Positions 11,909 to 24,790 of a stretch of DNA of 64,000 nt are shown piece by piece (the first letter of the stretch is position 1; each line of letters begins with the position of its first letter). Made by a program: the position numbers and the translations under genes. Location: assembly GCA_020746875.1 (NCBI GenBank), contig JAGTJL010000004.1, positions 1,674,001 through 1,738,000 of the forward strand. Direction: 5' to 3'. The notes below the pieces were generated by a model. That model was not told where the DNA came from, did not search any database, and worked only from the letters and a program-made list of their open reading frames with translations. Source of the stretch: Rhexocercosporidium sp. MPI-PUGE-AT-0058. Lineage: Eukaryota > Ascomycota > Leotiomycetes > Helotiales.

Positions 11909-13494
11909 TTACTGACCTTGTGGTTGTAGAGTCAGGGTCCTCATCGCCTGTAAGTTTGTTGCCCCTCCTGCTTCCCACTGGATGGATAGTCAGACACATT
12001 TTCTATCTCATACGCTGTTTGTCTAAACTGATGCAAGGTGTGAGTGTAACATACCACCAACCAATGATCAACTGCTAACTTCGCCCACTTTTTGGTCTCT
12101 TCGACTTCCTCCGAAGCGCAATGCCACACAGCAGCTACCATGTATGCCTCCGCTAAGACACCATCCAGGCCTTCCTTCTCGTATAGTGAGACCAATTCAA
12201 GGGCTAAAACCGAGCTAGTAGTCCGGAAGCTATGGGGTGTAAATGAGAACAATGATTTCCGCAGGGCTGCGATACGTCGTAGGCGATTATCTGAACGAAG
12301 CCTCTCATCCTCAGAGGCGGAACATAACTTGCAGCTGCATTGAAAGCCCCAGTGTGCCCGTATGATCTGCTGCCGCACAAAGTATGCCTGCTTCTCGTCG
12401 ATGTAGGAGAAGGTCAGTTCTTCGCCCGGCTCAATGACACGCGTTGCGTGTACTTTGTGTATAAGAGCATGTGAATCAAACGCAAACCGTGCCTGGGTGC
12501 CAAACCAAGCGAAGTCAGTTATCATTTGCTGGCAGTCGAAGGGAGCAAGTGTGGGAAGAGGTTCGCGCAGAGAATCTCGAGGTGACTGCACTTACATTAG
12601 GTCTGCAGTCATGATTTAGACGAGCGGCTTCTGGAACTATGACCCCAAATCCTTCCTGTGAGTCACCGAGGGCGGCGCTAAATCCGTTTGTCAGGAGCAC
12701 ATCTTCAATTCTATCTCCACCAAAATGACCCGCGAGGCTATGAAACAGGTATTTTGATTTTTCAGGCAAATGTGCAACCGACAGCTGCTGTAATCGTAAC
12801 CTGTCGGTCTCGCTCATCTCGCTCAAAGCCTTCTCCTGAATCATGAAAAGCGGCCTTGACGTGAGTATCAAGTCACCCTTTTGAAAGGTCTGATTGGCAA
12901 TGAGCCCTTTTCCTCGCCCCGGTAAAAGCTTCTCGTAGAAGTTCTCCGGCGTCTGTGGCATAGGAAGAATGTCTAATCTAGAAGAAGTACCAATGGCAGA
13001 GGATGCCACAGATGGAGATGCAACGATAGAAAGACCTGATGGACACATTAGTTATGACGGTACGGATAGAAGGCATAGATATATGGTAAAAATATCGTTC
13101 ACTACGAATGAGTATTGGGTAGTGGTACAATAAAAGGGTTAGGAACCAAAATCAACCCACCTCGGCCGCCAGCAAAATTAGAGAACGTGTAAACACAGTA
13201 GGCAGTGTGAGGGCTAGAAGTGGTGATGCACTCCCGCTGGTTGCTAGTGAGGTTGCTGGACGTACTTCCCAACAATGCTATCTCCGAATCCAAAGGACAC
13301 GTTTTGTTTTGCTCAGGTTCGGAGACCGAAAGCCAATTGGAAAAGTTGTATACTTCTGCAGCTGGGCATGTCGTGTTAAGCGAAAATTCCAGTTGCGACC
13401 GCTGAATCTCGGCAAGCAGAGGCGCATTGGATTTTACCGCGTAAATCCGAGATAATAGCGAGGACAATGCTGACAGCAAGAGGGCGAGATTCAT
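11909..13494 (-). CDS. SET-domain protein with N-terminal signal peptide
   Basis: Four exons (13494-13161, 13035-12596, 12492-12055, 11947-11909) give 416 aa in frame. The start ATG is followed by a hydrophobic signal-like segment, MNLALLLSALSSLLS. A cysteine-containing luminal-type region leads to AYCVYTFSNFAGGRG, which continues across intron 1 into LSIVASPSVA. The SET domain starts at LLPGRGKGLIANQTF. It has the conserved NHDCRPN motif, joined across intron 2 to ARFAFDS, then GEELTFSYID and the post-SET-like CSCKLCSASEDE. Known SET proteins are lysine methyltransferases of histones or other proteins. A signal peptide is at odds with a nuclear role and suggests secretory-pathway or secreted localisation, as recalled for several fungal relatives. 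The last exon (39 nt) is the least certain part. Confidence 0.8.
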
Positions 13495-14097
13495 TTTGAA
13501 GACAATGATTGTCGCCTGTGATGACCAAATGAGGACGTGGAATGTTTATAGTCTTGTTCATGGGTGGGGATCCGTGCTCTTCTCATCCACATGTTTCACC
13601 ACGGTCTATCGAAACAACTCTGCAACAAATAGGGGAAGACTCAGAAGACATGAATGCCAGATGTCTGTGGACAAAGGGCTGGCCCAAAATCACGAAGTTC
13701 CGAGAGCGACTTTATCTCAAGCCCACGCGCTTGCTCAAAACTACTTTCTAGATCTCAACTTCATCTCAGCCAATTTGGTAGGAAGAAATGTATGAGACTA
13801 CGGCAACTCGATAGCTTAGGTACACGCCCATCGCGACGATAAATTACTTTAGTATCAGCTGAAAGAGGATGTACCCAAAGCGATTATTAGATAATATTGC
13901 CCGAAATATAGCCAACGAGACTTTTTAGTTTCGAGTGTTGTCGAACAGACTTATCATTCAATGTAGAGTGGTTTCCTATCAAATCCAAAGCCCATACAAA
14001 TGATATTGTGCACATGGCCAATCACCAAGATGGGAAAATTACACTTCAATTCATTGGGCCTATATACCTGAACGCTGAGGCCCCCCTACCTCGTCTG
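13495..14097. other. Intergenic region upstream of SET gene
   Basis: About 600 bp between two minus-strand genes. It must contain the SET gene promoter and the 3' flank of Rgp1. I see no further gene; short open frames at 13496-13842 have no recognisable features. Confidence 0.4.
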
Positions 14098-16619
14098 TTA
14101 CACAACAAGCCCGAGCGTCAAATTCTCATCTTGTTCTGTGCTCATGGCCCGAGCGCCATATATTCTGAGAGGAACTGCTATTTCAAAGCTTTCGCAGTCC
14201 AACGCTTCTGCGGCAGCGAGGACGATACCCCTGTCATCTCTCGACACCTCCTCTAGAAGGTCTGCATACCCTAAGTCTGCATCACGATCTCGGAGTAGTC
14301 GCGGAGTAACAAATTCTATGCGCACTCGCCAGTCTAGACTGACACCACTGGTGATGAACTCAGGAGTAGCAGACGCCGGAATAGTAGGTGAGAAGATTAT
14401 CCTGCGCGCGAACAAGGTTGACTCGGAATGAGAGGCATGGATCTTGCGCGTGACACGAAGGATGCTGGCCTCCGATCGCAATGATATGGAGCTCTCTACC
14501 TTCTCTGATGTCTCTAAAGATGCGTGTATCGCGTAGCAGGGAATTTCGGCATCGGAGAAATCTATTGCGGTGGAGATAGTCTCTCCAAGTCGATATGCTG
14601 GCCGTGCTAGCATAACCACGGCAACCCGCTTACCGCTGCGAGCGATCTCGAATCTATTGGCACTTTGTCTAGAGTCTGTGGCAATATTACTCCGTAGAAT
14701 GGCCATATCTATAGCCTCTTTCGCAGTCGCAGGCCCTGGAAGAGAAGATTGGCGACGAGATCTGGGAAGTTCAGTGGGAGAAAGCAAGCCGGCGCTGGAG
14801 TTTTGTCGCGGCGCTGTGAGCAGTTCGTCGACATATGTTAGAAATTCATCCAAAGTAGACTCGGGTGGCTTTTCAGGAGTCTTTACCTCCAGCTCTTTGG
14901 AAGCCTCCAGGTTCGTCTCAGATATCTCGGCGGTTTGAACCCGCGCCTGATCGCGCAGTATGATGTATGGAGACATGAGATCATGACCAAGAAGCTCCCC
15001 GTAGCTGTTGACACTTCCCAATATGCGAAATGGCACTTCGACAGACTTCACTTGCTGCTCTTTAGCACCACCGGGGCGTTGAGTCCCGATTACTAACTTG
15101 TAGCATATCTTGATAGCCTTTCCCCGATGACTAGGTGGCAGGCCGCGCGGAAGCTTAAACGTGTAGCTATAAGCCCTGCTTTCTCCAGGGGAGAGTCGAA
15201 GGTCGACAAATAGGATTGACTGTGGAGTTGATAGAAGAGGAATTGACCGAGAATTGGCGATACCCCTCATGTCCTTGATACTGCTAAGCTCGCCGCCACC
15301 GAGAAGACCGCCGAGTGATTCCCCAATATTGCCCCAGCCAAAGCCCCTCAAAAGGCCACTGTCTCGCTTATTGTTTTCAACCCCAATCACACCGCCACCT
15401 TGTCCACCCACAGCTCCTTTTCTTTTGACCTCCTCAAACGGTGCCTGACTTATGAGCGAGGCGTCTATCGTGAATGATCCATGAATCTGCGCATACCCCA
15501 TCATAAGGGTCTCTGGGGGGCGCTGGTGGTTCACTAATGTCAGGTTTGATGGACGCCGTACATGACCTCCATAAAGAGGAACCCGACCTTGCTGCTGGGG
15601 TAGGTATTCCGATGCCAGTGTTTCCGTGGAGTTGTTGCTGAGGGAATAAAATTCCCCACTGCTTCTAGGCGTTCCAGCCATGCTAGCGGGAGAAAGTACT
15701 CGAGTCATGGACGGGATCTTTTCTGGTATTACGGGTATATTTTCGCGAGACCGAGGCGAGAGAAGCCGTGAACTATCCTGGTGTGCAAGCGGCGTGGATT
15801 GATCGTTCGCTTTCCCATCGGAAGAAGGCGATGGGACAGTAGGGAATTTGAACGTCTTCGGCAAAGACGCCGACCCCTTTCGTCTCGCAAATGGCGCGCC
15901 TGCAATATTTGGCGTGCTCGGCGCAGTAGCAACTCCGGCCTGGCGTCTCATTGGCCTGTCTGCATCTGCATTTGTAGGAGAAAATAGGGAATTGAGCGGC
16001 GATGGCTGCGTTGCCGATCGTTGGTTTATTGGTGCTAGAGAGGTTAGAAAAGCCCGAAGAGAACCAACCCTGGATTGAGACTACCTGATGGGGGTCCGCC
16101 ACCATTAATCGCATGCCTGCGGGGAACTATCTGAAGACTTGCAGACCTGCCATGCCCCCTTGGTCCTCCCCTTGGCCGTTCGGAGAAGCTGCCATGACTA
16201 GTGAAATCATCTACGCCACCTTCACTGGCTCCGATAGAGATGATCGAAACGGAGCGCTTGTGTGAATTGCCGTCTTTGGAAGCTCTATACGGGGTGCCAT
16301 TGAACAGACCAGATGCAGGCGGAGATCCAATTAGGCCCGCGGGAACGTTCAGCGACAGTGTTGTGCGGTGGCCTTTGCTCGACGAGGGAGAGCGAGGAGC
16401 CAGATTTGCACTGTCTTTGATCTGAGAGACGGCTGTCTTCCTCTGCCTATCTACCGATGCAGAGCCATGGGCGCTAGAGGGATGTAAAGACGTCCTGGGT
16501 GGTGTCGGTGGATTGGCTATGTTCTTGAATGTGATCTGGCATTCGATATCCTCGCCAGCAAAGACTGTCTGTTGAGTCCATTGGACGAAGACTCGGATGT
16601 TACTCAGCGGAGCTGACAT
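14098..16619 (-). CDS. RGP1: Rgp1, Ric1-Rgp1 guanine nucleotide exchange factor subunit
   Basis: Two exons (16619-16085 and 16034-14098) separated by a 50-bp intron give 823 aa. The protein opens with NIRVFVQWTQQTVFAGEDIE, an arrestin-like beta-strand segment. A long low-complexity Ser/Pro-rich stretch follows (roughly residues 35-300). Conserved Rgp1 blocks come next, including ILFVDLRLSPGESRAY and FKLPRGLPPSHRGKA. The C-terminal part ends with ESFEIAVPLRIYG. In yeast and animals Rgp1 with Ric1 activates Ypt6/Rab6 at the Golgi for retrograde endosome-to-Golgi traffic. The fungal protein is longer than yeast Rgp1 because of the disordered insert. It is divergent from MOB1 across a 982-bp intergenic region. 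Confidence 0.85.
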
Positions 16620-17601
16620 CTCGTCGGCGCAGACGAAGACGACGAGAGGCAGAGTAGAGGGGTATGTATAGTCGTGCAGGTGGATGCGTAGATGTGGATG
16701 TAGAAGTAGATGTAGGGAGGGAGGAGTCTAGAGCTCCATTTGCTCGACTGATATCAATGCTGCCAATCATGGATGCAGTAAAATGACGGCGGGATCGGCG
16801 GGGAAATCTGCTGGCATAGTGAATTGCAATGTCTGTGTTTGTAGAACAAGATGGACGGAACAGAACTGGCAAAGGACTCCTCCTCTGTGTTGATTCAACC
16901 GGGCCCTATCTCTAGCTATCGATGCGACAGCAAGGATGGAACGAAAGCTGTGATGGGATGTGCTGACTTGGAACTGGATGCTGCATAAATAGGTCGATTA
17001 AAACCTCACCTAGGACCTGTGTAAATGCATAGGTGTATAGGTGTAGGTAGGTCGGAGGTGGGAGGTGGGTAGGTCCACGTCCCGTCTCATCTTCATTCTG
17101 CAGCCAGCGCCAATGATCCATGCCATTGAATGCCATGTTCCGTTTCCGGCAAGGTACCGGCATCATGTTACGCCGATCCGTTCCGCTCCAGCCACTGAGG
17201 TGGCGGGAAGGAATGGTCGCTGTACCCACTTAGCGCTGCACGCGCTTGACCCCCCCGCATGCGTACAGTACAGGAACAGTAGCCGCGCCTTGCTCTGCCA
17301 ACAAGCACCAAAGTCAACAAAGCAAAGCACCACCTTCGAGACAGACTTGCAACACACCACACCGTGGGAAGTCTGCGAAAATACCTTCCTAGCCTAGCCA
17401 GCCAGCTTCTACGTGCAAGTCTTGTCCCTCTTTCTGAATCGTGCCAATTCTCTTCATCGTGTCGAACATCTTCTACTTGGCCGCCCAGCCCGGTCCAGCG
17501 GTATGCTCCCGCTCCATTTGCAGAATGCTAGCACCCTGCTAACGCCTGCCATGCCAGAAAGACCTCCTACAACCAATCTGTCTGGGTGCATCCAGAGCAC
17601 G
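16620..17601. promoter_or_regulatory. Divergent promoter region of RGP1 and MOB1
   Basis: This 982-bp stretch lies between two outward-facing housekeeping genes, so it should carry both promoters. It contains GGTAGGT-type repeats at about 17031-17075, a motif seen in other intergenic regions of this window. No gene is supported. Confidence 0.5.
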
Positions 17602-18630
17602 ATGACTTCCTTCATCACCACCGTGTTAGTTTCCCAGACTTATTACTTTGGCCACCTTCTCTGTGGCTGCTGCAGTCCTGCAGTATCTACGCCCTGTTCT
17701 AGATTCCCCACCTCTCATTTGCACACTTATTCACTCTGCCTCTTCATCCATGGTGTCAATTGACTCTATTGATGATGAACCAATTGCTGGATACTACTCT
17801 GCATCTATACCCGTGGACAGATCACTTACGAAATGGCCAATGCAGCAACCAACGAACAAGAAATCAGTTCAGACCCCGCAATGCCACAAAGGGCAGTACC
17901 AGCTATCAATTGAGACAGTATGCGGAGGCTACACTTGGAGGTGGTAGTTTGCGAAAAATTGTGAAGCTGCCTGAGGGCGAGGATGAGAATGAATGGTTGG
18001 CGGTCAACAGTGCGATACCCTTTACGACTGCTGGCTGTTCTAGTACTAAAAGAGAAACAGTGGTCGACTTCTACAATCACATCAACCTCCTCTACGGCTC
18101 CATCACCGAATTTTGCTCGCCACAATCGTGCCCCGAGATGAAGGCAACAGATGAGTGCGTTTTCATGGCCAATGAACGAACCAAATTCTTACATTGTGCG
18201 GCAGGTTCGAGTACCTCTGGCAGGATTCCGAGACCTACAAGCGACCCACCAAAATGCCCGCTCCAACTTACATTGAACACTTGATGGGATGGGTTCAGAG
18301 CAATATCGACAATGAGGCGGTTTTCCCCAGCAGAATCGGTATGTTGATAGCAATAAACTTTGGTGGGAGCCTTACTAAATACAAGCAGGTGTCCCATTCC
18401 CAAAGTCGTTCCCCAGTATGATCCGTCAAGTGTTCAAGAGAATGTACCGCGTCTACGCCCACATTTACTGCCATCACTATCCTGTCGTCCGTGAACTTGG
18501 TCTCGAAGCCCACCTCAACACAAGCTTCAAGCATTACGTCCTGTTCATCGACGAACACAGTTTGGCGAGTGGAAAGGATTTCTGGGGACCATTGGGAGAT
18601 TTGGTTGAGAGCATGCTTCGGAGCGACTGA
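17602..18630 (+). CDS. MOB1: Mob1, NDR/LATS kinase activator
   Basis: Five exons (17602-17624, 17846-18009, 18061-18154, 18205-18338, 18389-18630) give 218 aa, the usual family length. The 23-nt first exon encodes MTSFITTV and joins across a 221-bp intron to [11 protein letters not shown]. The Mob core follows: [37 protein letters not shown], and the zinc-ligand pair in [10 protein letters not shown] together with the histidines of [10 protein letters not shown]. The C-terminus [18 protein letters not shown] is canonical. Mob1 binds and activates Dbf2/NDR-type kinases in the mitotic exit/septation initiation network. All exon phases agree. Two donors are slightly unusual (GTTAGT and GTGCGA). 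Confidence 0.93.
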
Positions 18631-19198
18631 ACACAGATGATATCATGAATCGATGAATACCGACGCAAAGCATGGTTCAGGCGTTAGTTGGGATCTTGAA
18701 TGGAGTCTTGGGGATTCATCTGTTCTCGGGCATGGCTGGGTCGGATTCTCTGCACTGTAGAGCATAGCAATGGGCTTAGAGTGTATTGTATTCAGGCTGT
18801 GGGCAGCAATTGCGTTTCACTTTGGGACACATGGAAGAAATGAATGACTTTCAAGCTTTTCGGAGAGACTTCAATTGACCTTGAGTAATTTATTCTGGGT
18901 CGCGTAAATCCTTTGACTCCTCCAAATCGTCGACACCCAAAAGTGAAACCTTACCAGCGCAACTGTTGGATCACTGCAGTCCCCAGTTATCTCCTGATAG
19001 AAGAGATCTTCCTGTGGGTTGTCGTTGGTGTGCAAATTAAACAGATTTCTCGAGCTACATTAGCTAGCTCACACCAAATACCACGTGACCCTCGGGCTCG
19101 GGTGGAACCTTGAACTGCATCCATTTTTTGACGACGTTGGACAGTATCAACTCATACTCTCCCATCTCCCCTCCCAACGTCAATTGAACACCTTCATC
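18631..19198. other. Intergenic region MOB1 to ATP5
   Basis: A 568-bp gap with the MOB1 3' flank and the promoter of the OSCP gene. No gene or RNA seen. Confidence 0.4.
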
Positions 19199-20116
19199 AT
19201 GCTTTCGAGTCGAGCAATCCTCCGCGTCGCGCGGGCCTCAGCTCCCCAACGTGTCGCTGCCCCAAGAGTTCTCGCTGCCAGTCAAATTCGATCATACGCT
19301 GCTCCTGCGGCGACCAGCCCCGACTCGAAACCTCCCATCGCGCTCTACGGTCTCGATGGCACCTATGCCACTGCGCTGGTATGTCTCAAATCTCCATACC
19401 AATACGATTGAAGCTGGATGGTCAATTGGCAACCGGTGGAATATGGAGATGAGATGATGGAGCTGGCTAACTTGAATCAACAGTACACGGCCGCCGTGAA
19501 GAACTCGACTTTGGACAGCACTGCCAAAGCGATTGCCGCACTCAACGATGTCTACCACAAGGACGCCAAGCTTGCTACCATCATGCAAGCTCCAACCCTC
19601 AGCGCAGAGGATAAGTCGGCGATCGTTGCCGAACTGCAAAAGCACACCGGAGCAGCGGGAGATAAGGGGGACACCGTGAAGAACTTCCTCAACACACTGG
19701 CGTTCTACAACCGTCTAGGCTTGTTGAAAGGCATTTGCGAGAAGTTTGGAGAGTTAATGAGTGCGGCGAAGGGCGAGGTTGAGTTGACCGTTACGAGTGC
19801 TGCTGTACGTGAAGACGGGTGATGGGACAGGAGGGAGCGCAATGCTGATGATGATGTAGCAATTGGATAGCAAGATCCTGTCTCGACTTGAGACTGCGGT
19901 CTCCAAGTCCCAGTACGTTGGTTCTGGAAAGAAGCTCAAGGTTACAAACAAGGTATGCTACTTGCAGAGTTGAGCAGAACAGGACTTACACAGACACGCT
20001 AGGTCAACCCTGATATCCTTGGAGGACTTGTTGTGGAGATCGGAGACCGAACTATCGATCTCAGCGTCTCAGCGCGCATTGCAAAGATGAACAAACTTCT
20101 TACTGATACCTTGTAA
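19199..20116 (+). CDS. ATP5: Mitochondrial F1Fo ATP synthase subunit 5 (OSCP)
   Basis: Four exons (19199-19378, 19484-19804, 19860-19952, 20003-20116) give 235 aa. The N-terminus MLSSRAILRVARASAPQR is an Arg/Ser-rich mitochondrial presequence ending near IRSYAAPA. The mature protein starts PPIALYGLDGTYATAL, as in fungal OSCP. It carries the conserved delta/OSCP C-terminal block NPDILGGLVVEIGDRTIDLS, ending RIAKMNKLLTDTL. OSCP sits on top of F1 and links the peripheral stalk to the catalytic head. Length, domain order and intron phases all fit an intact gene. Confidence 0.95.
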
Positions 20117-20140
20117 AACATGAGCATCTTTTCTGGCGAT

Positions 20141-20160
20141 GGGGGGGGGAGGGGGGGCGG
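20141..20160 (+). repeat. G-rich tract in ATP5 3' flank
   Basis: Nine G, one A, seven G, one C and more G follow the stop codon by about 25 bp. Such a run may form a G-quadruplex in the 3' UTR, and it is also error-prone in assembly. Confidence 0.6.
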
Positions 20161-20411
20161 AGGATGATGTGTATAAGAGTTGAGAATTAGAGAATTCCCA
20201 TTTTAGTTTCCCAGCTCTGGCCGCCAAGCACTCTCATGGTGCAACCATCGTTTGAATCTGAGAGACAAGCTGACACGAACTTGCTGATCTATCTTCTAGC
20301 TCTATCTATAGTACAGCGAGATCTGTATTTGTCATGTACCGTAACGCCTGATACGTCGCATTAGAGAATCAAACAAAGCAGATGATTATCGATTTCTAGT
20401 CTATTGATCAT

Positions 20412-23400
20412 TCACTGGCCATCAAGTTGAGCCTCGTATTCGTCGCCATTCTCCTCGAAGTCTGCCGACTGGTGACTGCGGACTCTCTCCAGTTGCTCGG
20501 ACACATAATTTGCTGTGTGGAAATCAGCCTCTTTTCGTTCCTTCTCCCTCTCAGCATTCTCAGTCTCAACCGAATTGCCGATTGATTGAGTGTCATCTAT
20601 GTCAAAGTCGCTACGTGCTGCGATCGATCTCGCAGTTGAAGAGCGTCGCATGTTGGGACGGGTGACCTTATCGGATTTGTGTTTGACATGGCGAGTAAAT
20701 ACATCGTCGAAATAATGATTCATGCCAGTGGATGGTGTTCTAGGAGTTTGTGGGAGACGGCAACTTAAACTATTATTGGTGGTTAGTATACAGGGGTTAC
20801 ATTTTGAACAAGACAACTTACCCAGTATCGTGAATCATTCTTGCAAGCAAACCAGTCCAGCCACACTGATGGGTAGCGCCTAGACCACGGCCAGTATCGC
20901 CATCGAAGAACTCGTAGAACCATAGATTATCCTTCCAATTTGGATCAAAGTCCAGCATGTCATTCCCATCATTGATAGCACGACGTCCATCATCTCCACG
21001 AGCCATGAGATGTTGGAGTCGATGCTGGATCTCTTCGGAGACTCGGCCCAGGTGCATCATATCCCCTGATCCAGTTGGACACTCGACTTCGAAAGATGGA
21101 CCGTAGAACATGTAGAAGCGCTGAAGAGATTCAACAAGCAGGAAATTGACACAGATCCAGATGGGACCTCTCCAATTACTGTTGCCTCCGAAGAGTCCAC
21201 TGTCCGAGTCTCCTGGGACATAGCTGACCTTGAACTCCTGCCCATTGACATCCATAGCGTACGGGTGGTCCTTGTGGAACTTGGAGAGTGATCGAATGCC
21301 ATGGTCGCTGAGGAACTCATCCTCGTCCAACATACGCTTCAAGATCTTCTCGAGACGATCCTTACTGACAAGTGAAAGTAAAATCCTGTTATCTTTGCCT
21401 CTCTTTCGTATGCTTGCCATGTTGCGTTCCGCAACATCATGTCTGTTTGCGATGAACCAATCAACTCGCTTCTTGAAGGCTGGAAGCTTGTTGATGAGCT
21501 CTGGCTCCAAAGTTAGGGTCGCGTAGAGTGGAATCAAGCCAACAAGCGACCTGACTGGGAGTTGCTGCGTCCAGGGGCCACCATACGAGATAGCATCGTA
21601 ATAAAATCCATCCTCCTCATTCCACAGCGACTTCTCATTCTCTCCGGCCTTGTATGTCATAGCATCGCTGATCAGCATGAAATGCTCGAAAAACTTCGAT
21701 GCAATGTCTTCATAAATCCGGCGGTGCTTCGCCAACTCCAGTGAGATGTTCAACATGCATAGGCAGTAAAAAGCCATCCATCCCGTGCTGTCGGCTTGCT
21801 CAAGAACACCTCCAGTAGGCAATGGTTCGGAACGATTGAACAAACCAATGTTGTCCAGGCCGAGGAAACCTCCCTCAAAGACGTTCTTGCCATCAAAATC
21901 CTTACGATTTACCCACCAGGTGAAGTTAAGAAGTAGCTTTTGGAACACTCGCTCGAGAAAATCAAGATCTTGACGACCATACAATTTTCTCTCGATCTTG
22001 AAGGTTCTGAATGTAGCCCAAGCATGAACGGGAGGATTGACATCTCCAAAGTTCCACTCGTAGGCAGGTAGCTGGCCATTGGGATGCATGTACCACTCTC
22101 TTGTGAACAAGTCCAATTGCTTTTTTGCGAAATCCGGATCGATCATAGCCAGCGGGATACAGTGAAATGCCGAGTCCCACGCGGCGAAAAAGGGATACTC
22201 CCAAGAATCTGGCATGGACAGAACGTCATCGAGATGCATGTGCTTCCAATTGGTGTTCCGGATGGCCTTGCGCTCAGGAGGAGGGGGAGGCTGGCTCGGA
22301 TCACCGTTGGCCCATTGGTCCCAAATGAAGTGGTAGAACTGCTTCGTCCACATCATTCCAGCGAATGCCTGGCGTTGAATGTTGCGCAAGTCCTCGGACA
22401 TGGGAAGGGGGCTGATGCGGTGGTAAAACTCATCGGCTTCTTCCTTTCGCTTTTCCATAATGTCATCAAACAACTCCTCATCAACGTAGTCTTCATATTT
22501 CTTTGAGATTCGAAATCTGACCACTGCACACTCGCCTGGTGCAACACCGCCCCCCTCGTTAAAGGAGAACCAAGCTGCTGCCTTTGTGCCGGTCCGCTTG
22601 GGATTGATCGCCTTCTTCTCCTTATCCACAATGTATCGGTGGAAAGCATCTTTGACATATGGCTGGTCGTTCTTTCCATCGTACAACTTTTTATAGTTTG
22701 TATCATTCTCGGTGAAGATAAGTTCTGGAAGTACGTCTTGGCCACTGGGTCCAACACCTGGGGAAGGGGAGAGCGAAAAGTAGCGATCGCCGAGTTTGTG
22801 GTGCTTGCTCTGCGCAACTGTTTCGTTCACCTGGTGGATAGCGGGTTTCTTGTCTGCCGACTCATAACCCCACGCCCATGTATTTCTGAACCAGACGTGC
22901 GGCACGATATGGAGCGGTGCTGGCTCGGGACCCCGATTCCATGCTGTGACACGAAACAGCAACTCGTCTGGGTCGTCTGTCTCCTTTGCGGTCTCAATGT
23001 AGATGTCCCAGTATCTATCCTCGTCAAAGATGCCGGTATCGACGATCTGATATTCTCGGTCCTCCTTTCCACGCTTTGCATTTTCTTTGATGAGGTCTTC
23101 GTAAGGGAACTTTTTTTGGGGGTATTTGTAGAGGAGCTTCATGTAGGAGTGCTGGCAGTAGAATGACTTAGTGGCAGGAACCTTGCTGCATTTCCGAGGG
23201 TGGTACAACATACAGTGGGGGTATTGTCAACGTGAAAGTGTGCCTCTTTGATGCTCTCGCCATGGTTTCCCTGCGGATTCGAGAGGCCGAAGAGCCGTTC
23301 CTTCAAGAAGTCGCTGTAATTTTGTTAGCATAGTAGGTCGATTCACTTCTCTGGCCTGCGGCGGAACATACTCTTCCTCGTTCCAGAAGGCAAAAGCAAT

Positions 23401-23774
23401 GTTCTGCAAGCCATGGGTATCTGAGACACCAGCAATGCCATCCTCTCCCCAGCGAAAGGTTCTCGACCGAGCATGTTCGTGGGGGAAATCTGCGGGGCCA
23501 TGAATTAGATATGCTTGGATCTGGTAAGTCTCTGGCGAGGTGAAACTCACGACTCCAGGCATCACCGTCGGCGCTGTAATCCTCTCGAACTTTGTCATCG
23601 TCAGAAATTGATCATGAGGCATGAGCATCGTAGAGTGGGCGGTGCGGTACCTGTTGCCCACTGTCTCTCGGCCACATAAGGACCCCACTTCTTCCAGTAC
23701 TTTTCCCGGTCTCGATCCTCCTTCAAACGCTTCTCCTCCTCGCTCAGATACTCGTGGTGGTTGATTTGGACCAT
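20412..23774 (-). CDS. GH63 / MGH1-like glycoside hydrolase, large fungal form
   Basis: Six exons (23774-23651, 23589-23551, 23489-23372, 23313-23214, 23151-20822, 20769-20412) give 1022 aa. The start is the ATG of [17 protein letters not shown]. An in-frame TTG lies four codons upstream. An N-terminal beta-rich region contains [17 protein letters not shown] and [11 protein letters not shown]. The (alpha/alpha)6 barrel contains [42 protein letters not shown] and NSNWRGPIW. The WD pairs and Glu/Asp residues sit where GH63-related glucosidases have their acids. There is no signal peptide or membrane anchor, unlike ER glucosidase I, so a cytosolic role on sugars such as glucosylglycerate or mannosylglycerate analogues is possible; the substrate is unknown. 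The last about 110 residues are charged and probably disordered. Confidence 0.82.
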
Positions 23775-24734
23775 CTTGGAGATCAATTGAGGTGCAGTCT
23801 GCCCTGCAGCTGCTGTGGCTACTTACTGTCTAGAGAGAGTAGAGTAGAGCAGAATGGAGCAGAGCAGAGCGGTCAAATAATGTTGGGGTAGGCTCGCACT
23901 CTAGCACCAGAAGCCCAAGCTTGTCAGCGACGGGAGAGGGGGTTAGGGATGTGTAGTAATGACAGGGAGACGCTGAGACGTCAAGAACCGAAGCTGGACG
24001 GATCTCTCAGTACAGCAAGTGGAGTGAGTTGAGAGGCCGGTGTTCGCGGAGAATGGAGAACTGAGTTCTAGGTTGGGATGATGGGAAAGGTAAGGGAGGG
24101 AAGGGAAGGGAAGGTATTGTAGTGTAGTGTAGGTAGGATGGAAGGGTACTGTACCTACTGTAGGATGTGATACTATGATATGATAGGTAGGTGTAGTGTA
24201 GTGGGGGGAGGGAGAGGGAGAGGCAGGTACGAGGGGCATCTACTGTATGTGTTGACCAATTGATTTAAGAAGAAAAAAATATATAAAAAAATATCAAAAA
24301 GATCACCGTCGCAGCGACCTAGATAAGACAACCTAGCAAGGTACCTACCTACTTAGAGGTAAAGATTATCACTTAATGTGCATGTGCCTGTGCCCGTCAA
24401 GAATGGGTGGAAGGGCTACCACTTTGTAGTAGTAGGTAAGTAAGTAGAGTACGGATTAGAGTAATTAGAGACTGGGTACAATACAAGTAAATGGCAAGTA
24501 AATGGTACAGTAGAGAGGCTAGAGACAGGTTGGTCCTTCCGTTCTGTTGAGTTGAATGCCGTATCAGAATCGGTGATGTCATCATCATCATGGAGATTTC
24601 CCTCCCAATTCCATCCGTGCCCATGCCCATGCCCGAAAACTTCTGCGAGGGCGAAGAGAGAGGCGGAGAGAGGCGAAGAGAGGCGAAGAGAGGTCTGGAA
24701 TCTGTAGCTCTGAAGTGTATGTAGTCCGTCCCTC

Positions 24735-24790
24735 CCTCCCTACCCACCTACCTACCTACCTACCTACCTACTTACTTACTTTTACCTACT
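24735..24790. repeat. CCTA tetranucleotide repeat
   Basis: A run of CCTA units turns into CTTA units. The same TACCTACC word recurs near 24341, 25310-25360, 25885 and 51125-51145, and as its complement near 17035-17075. Confidence 0.8.
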
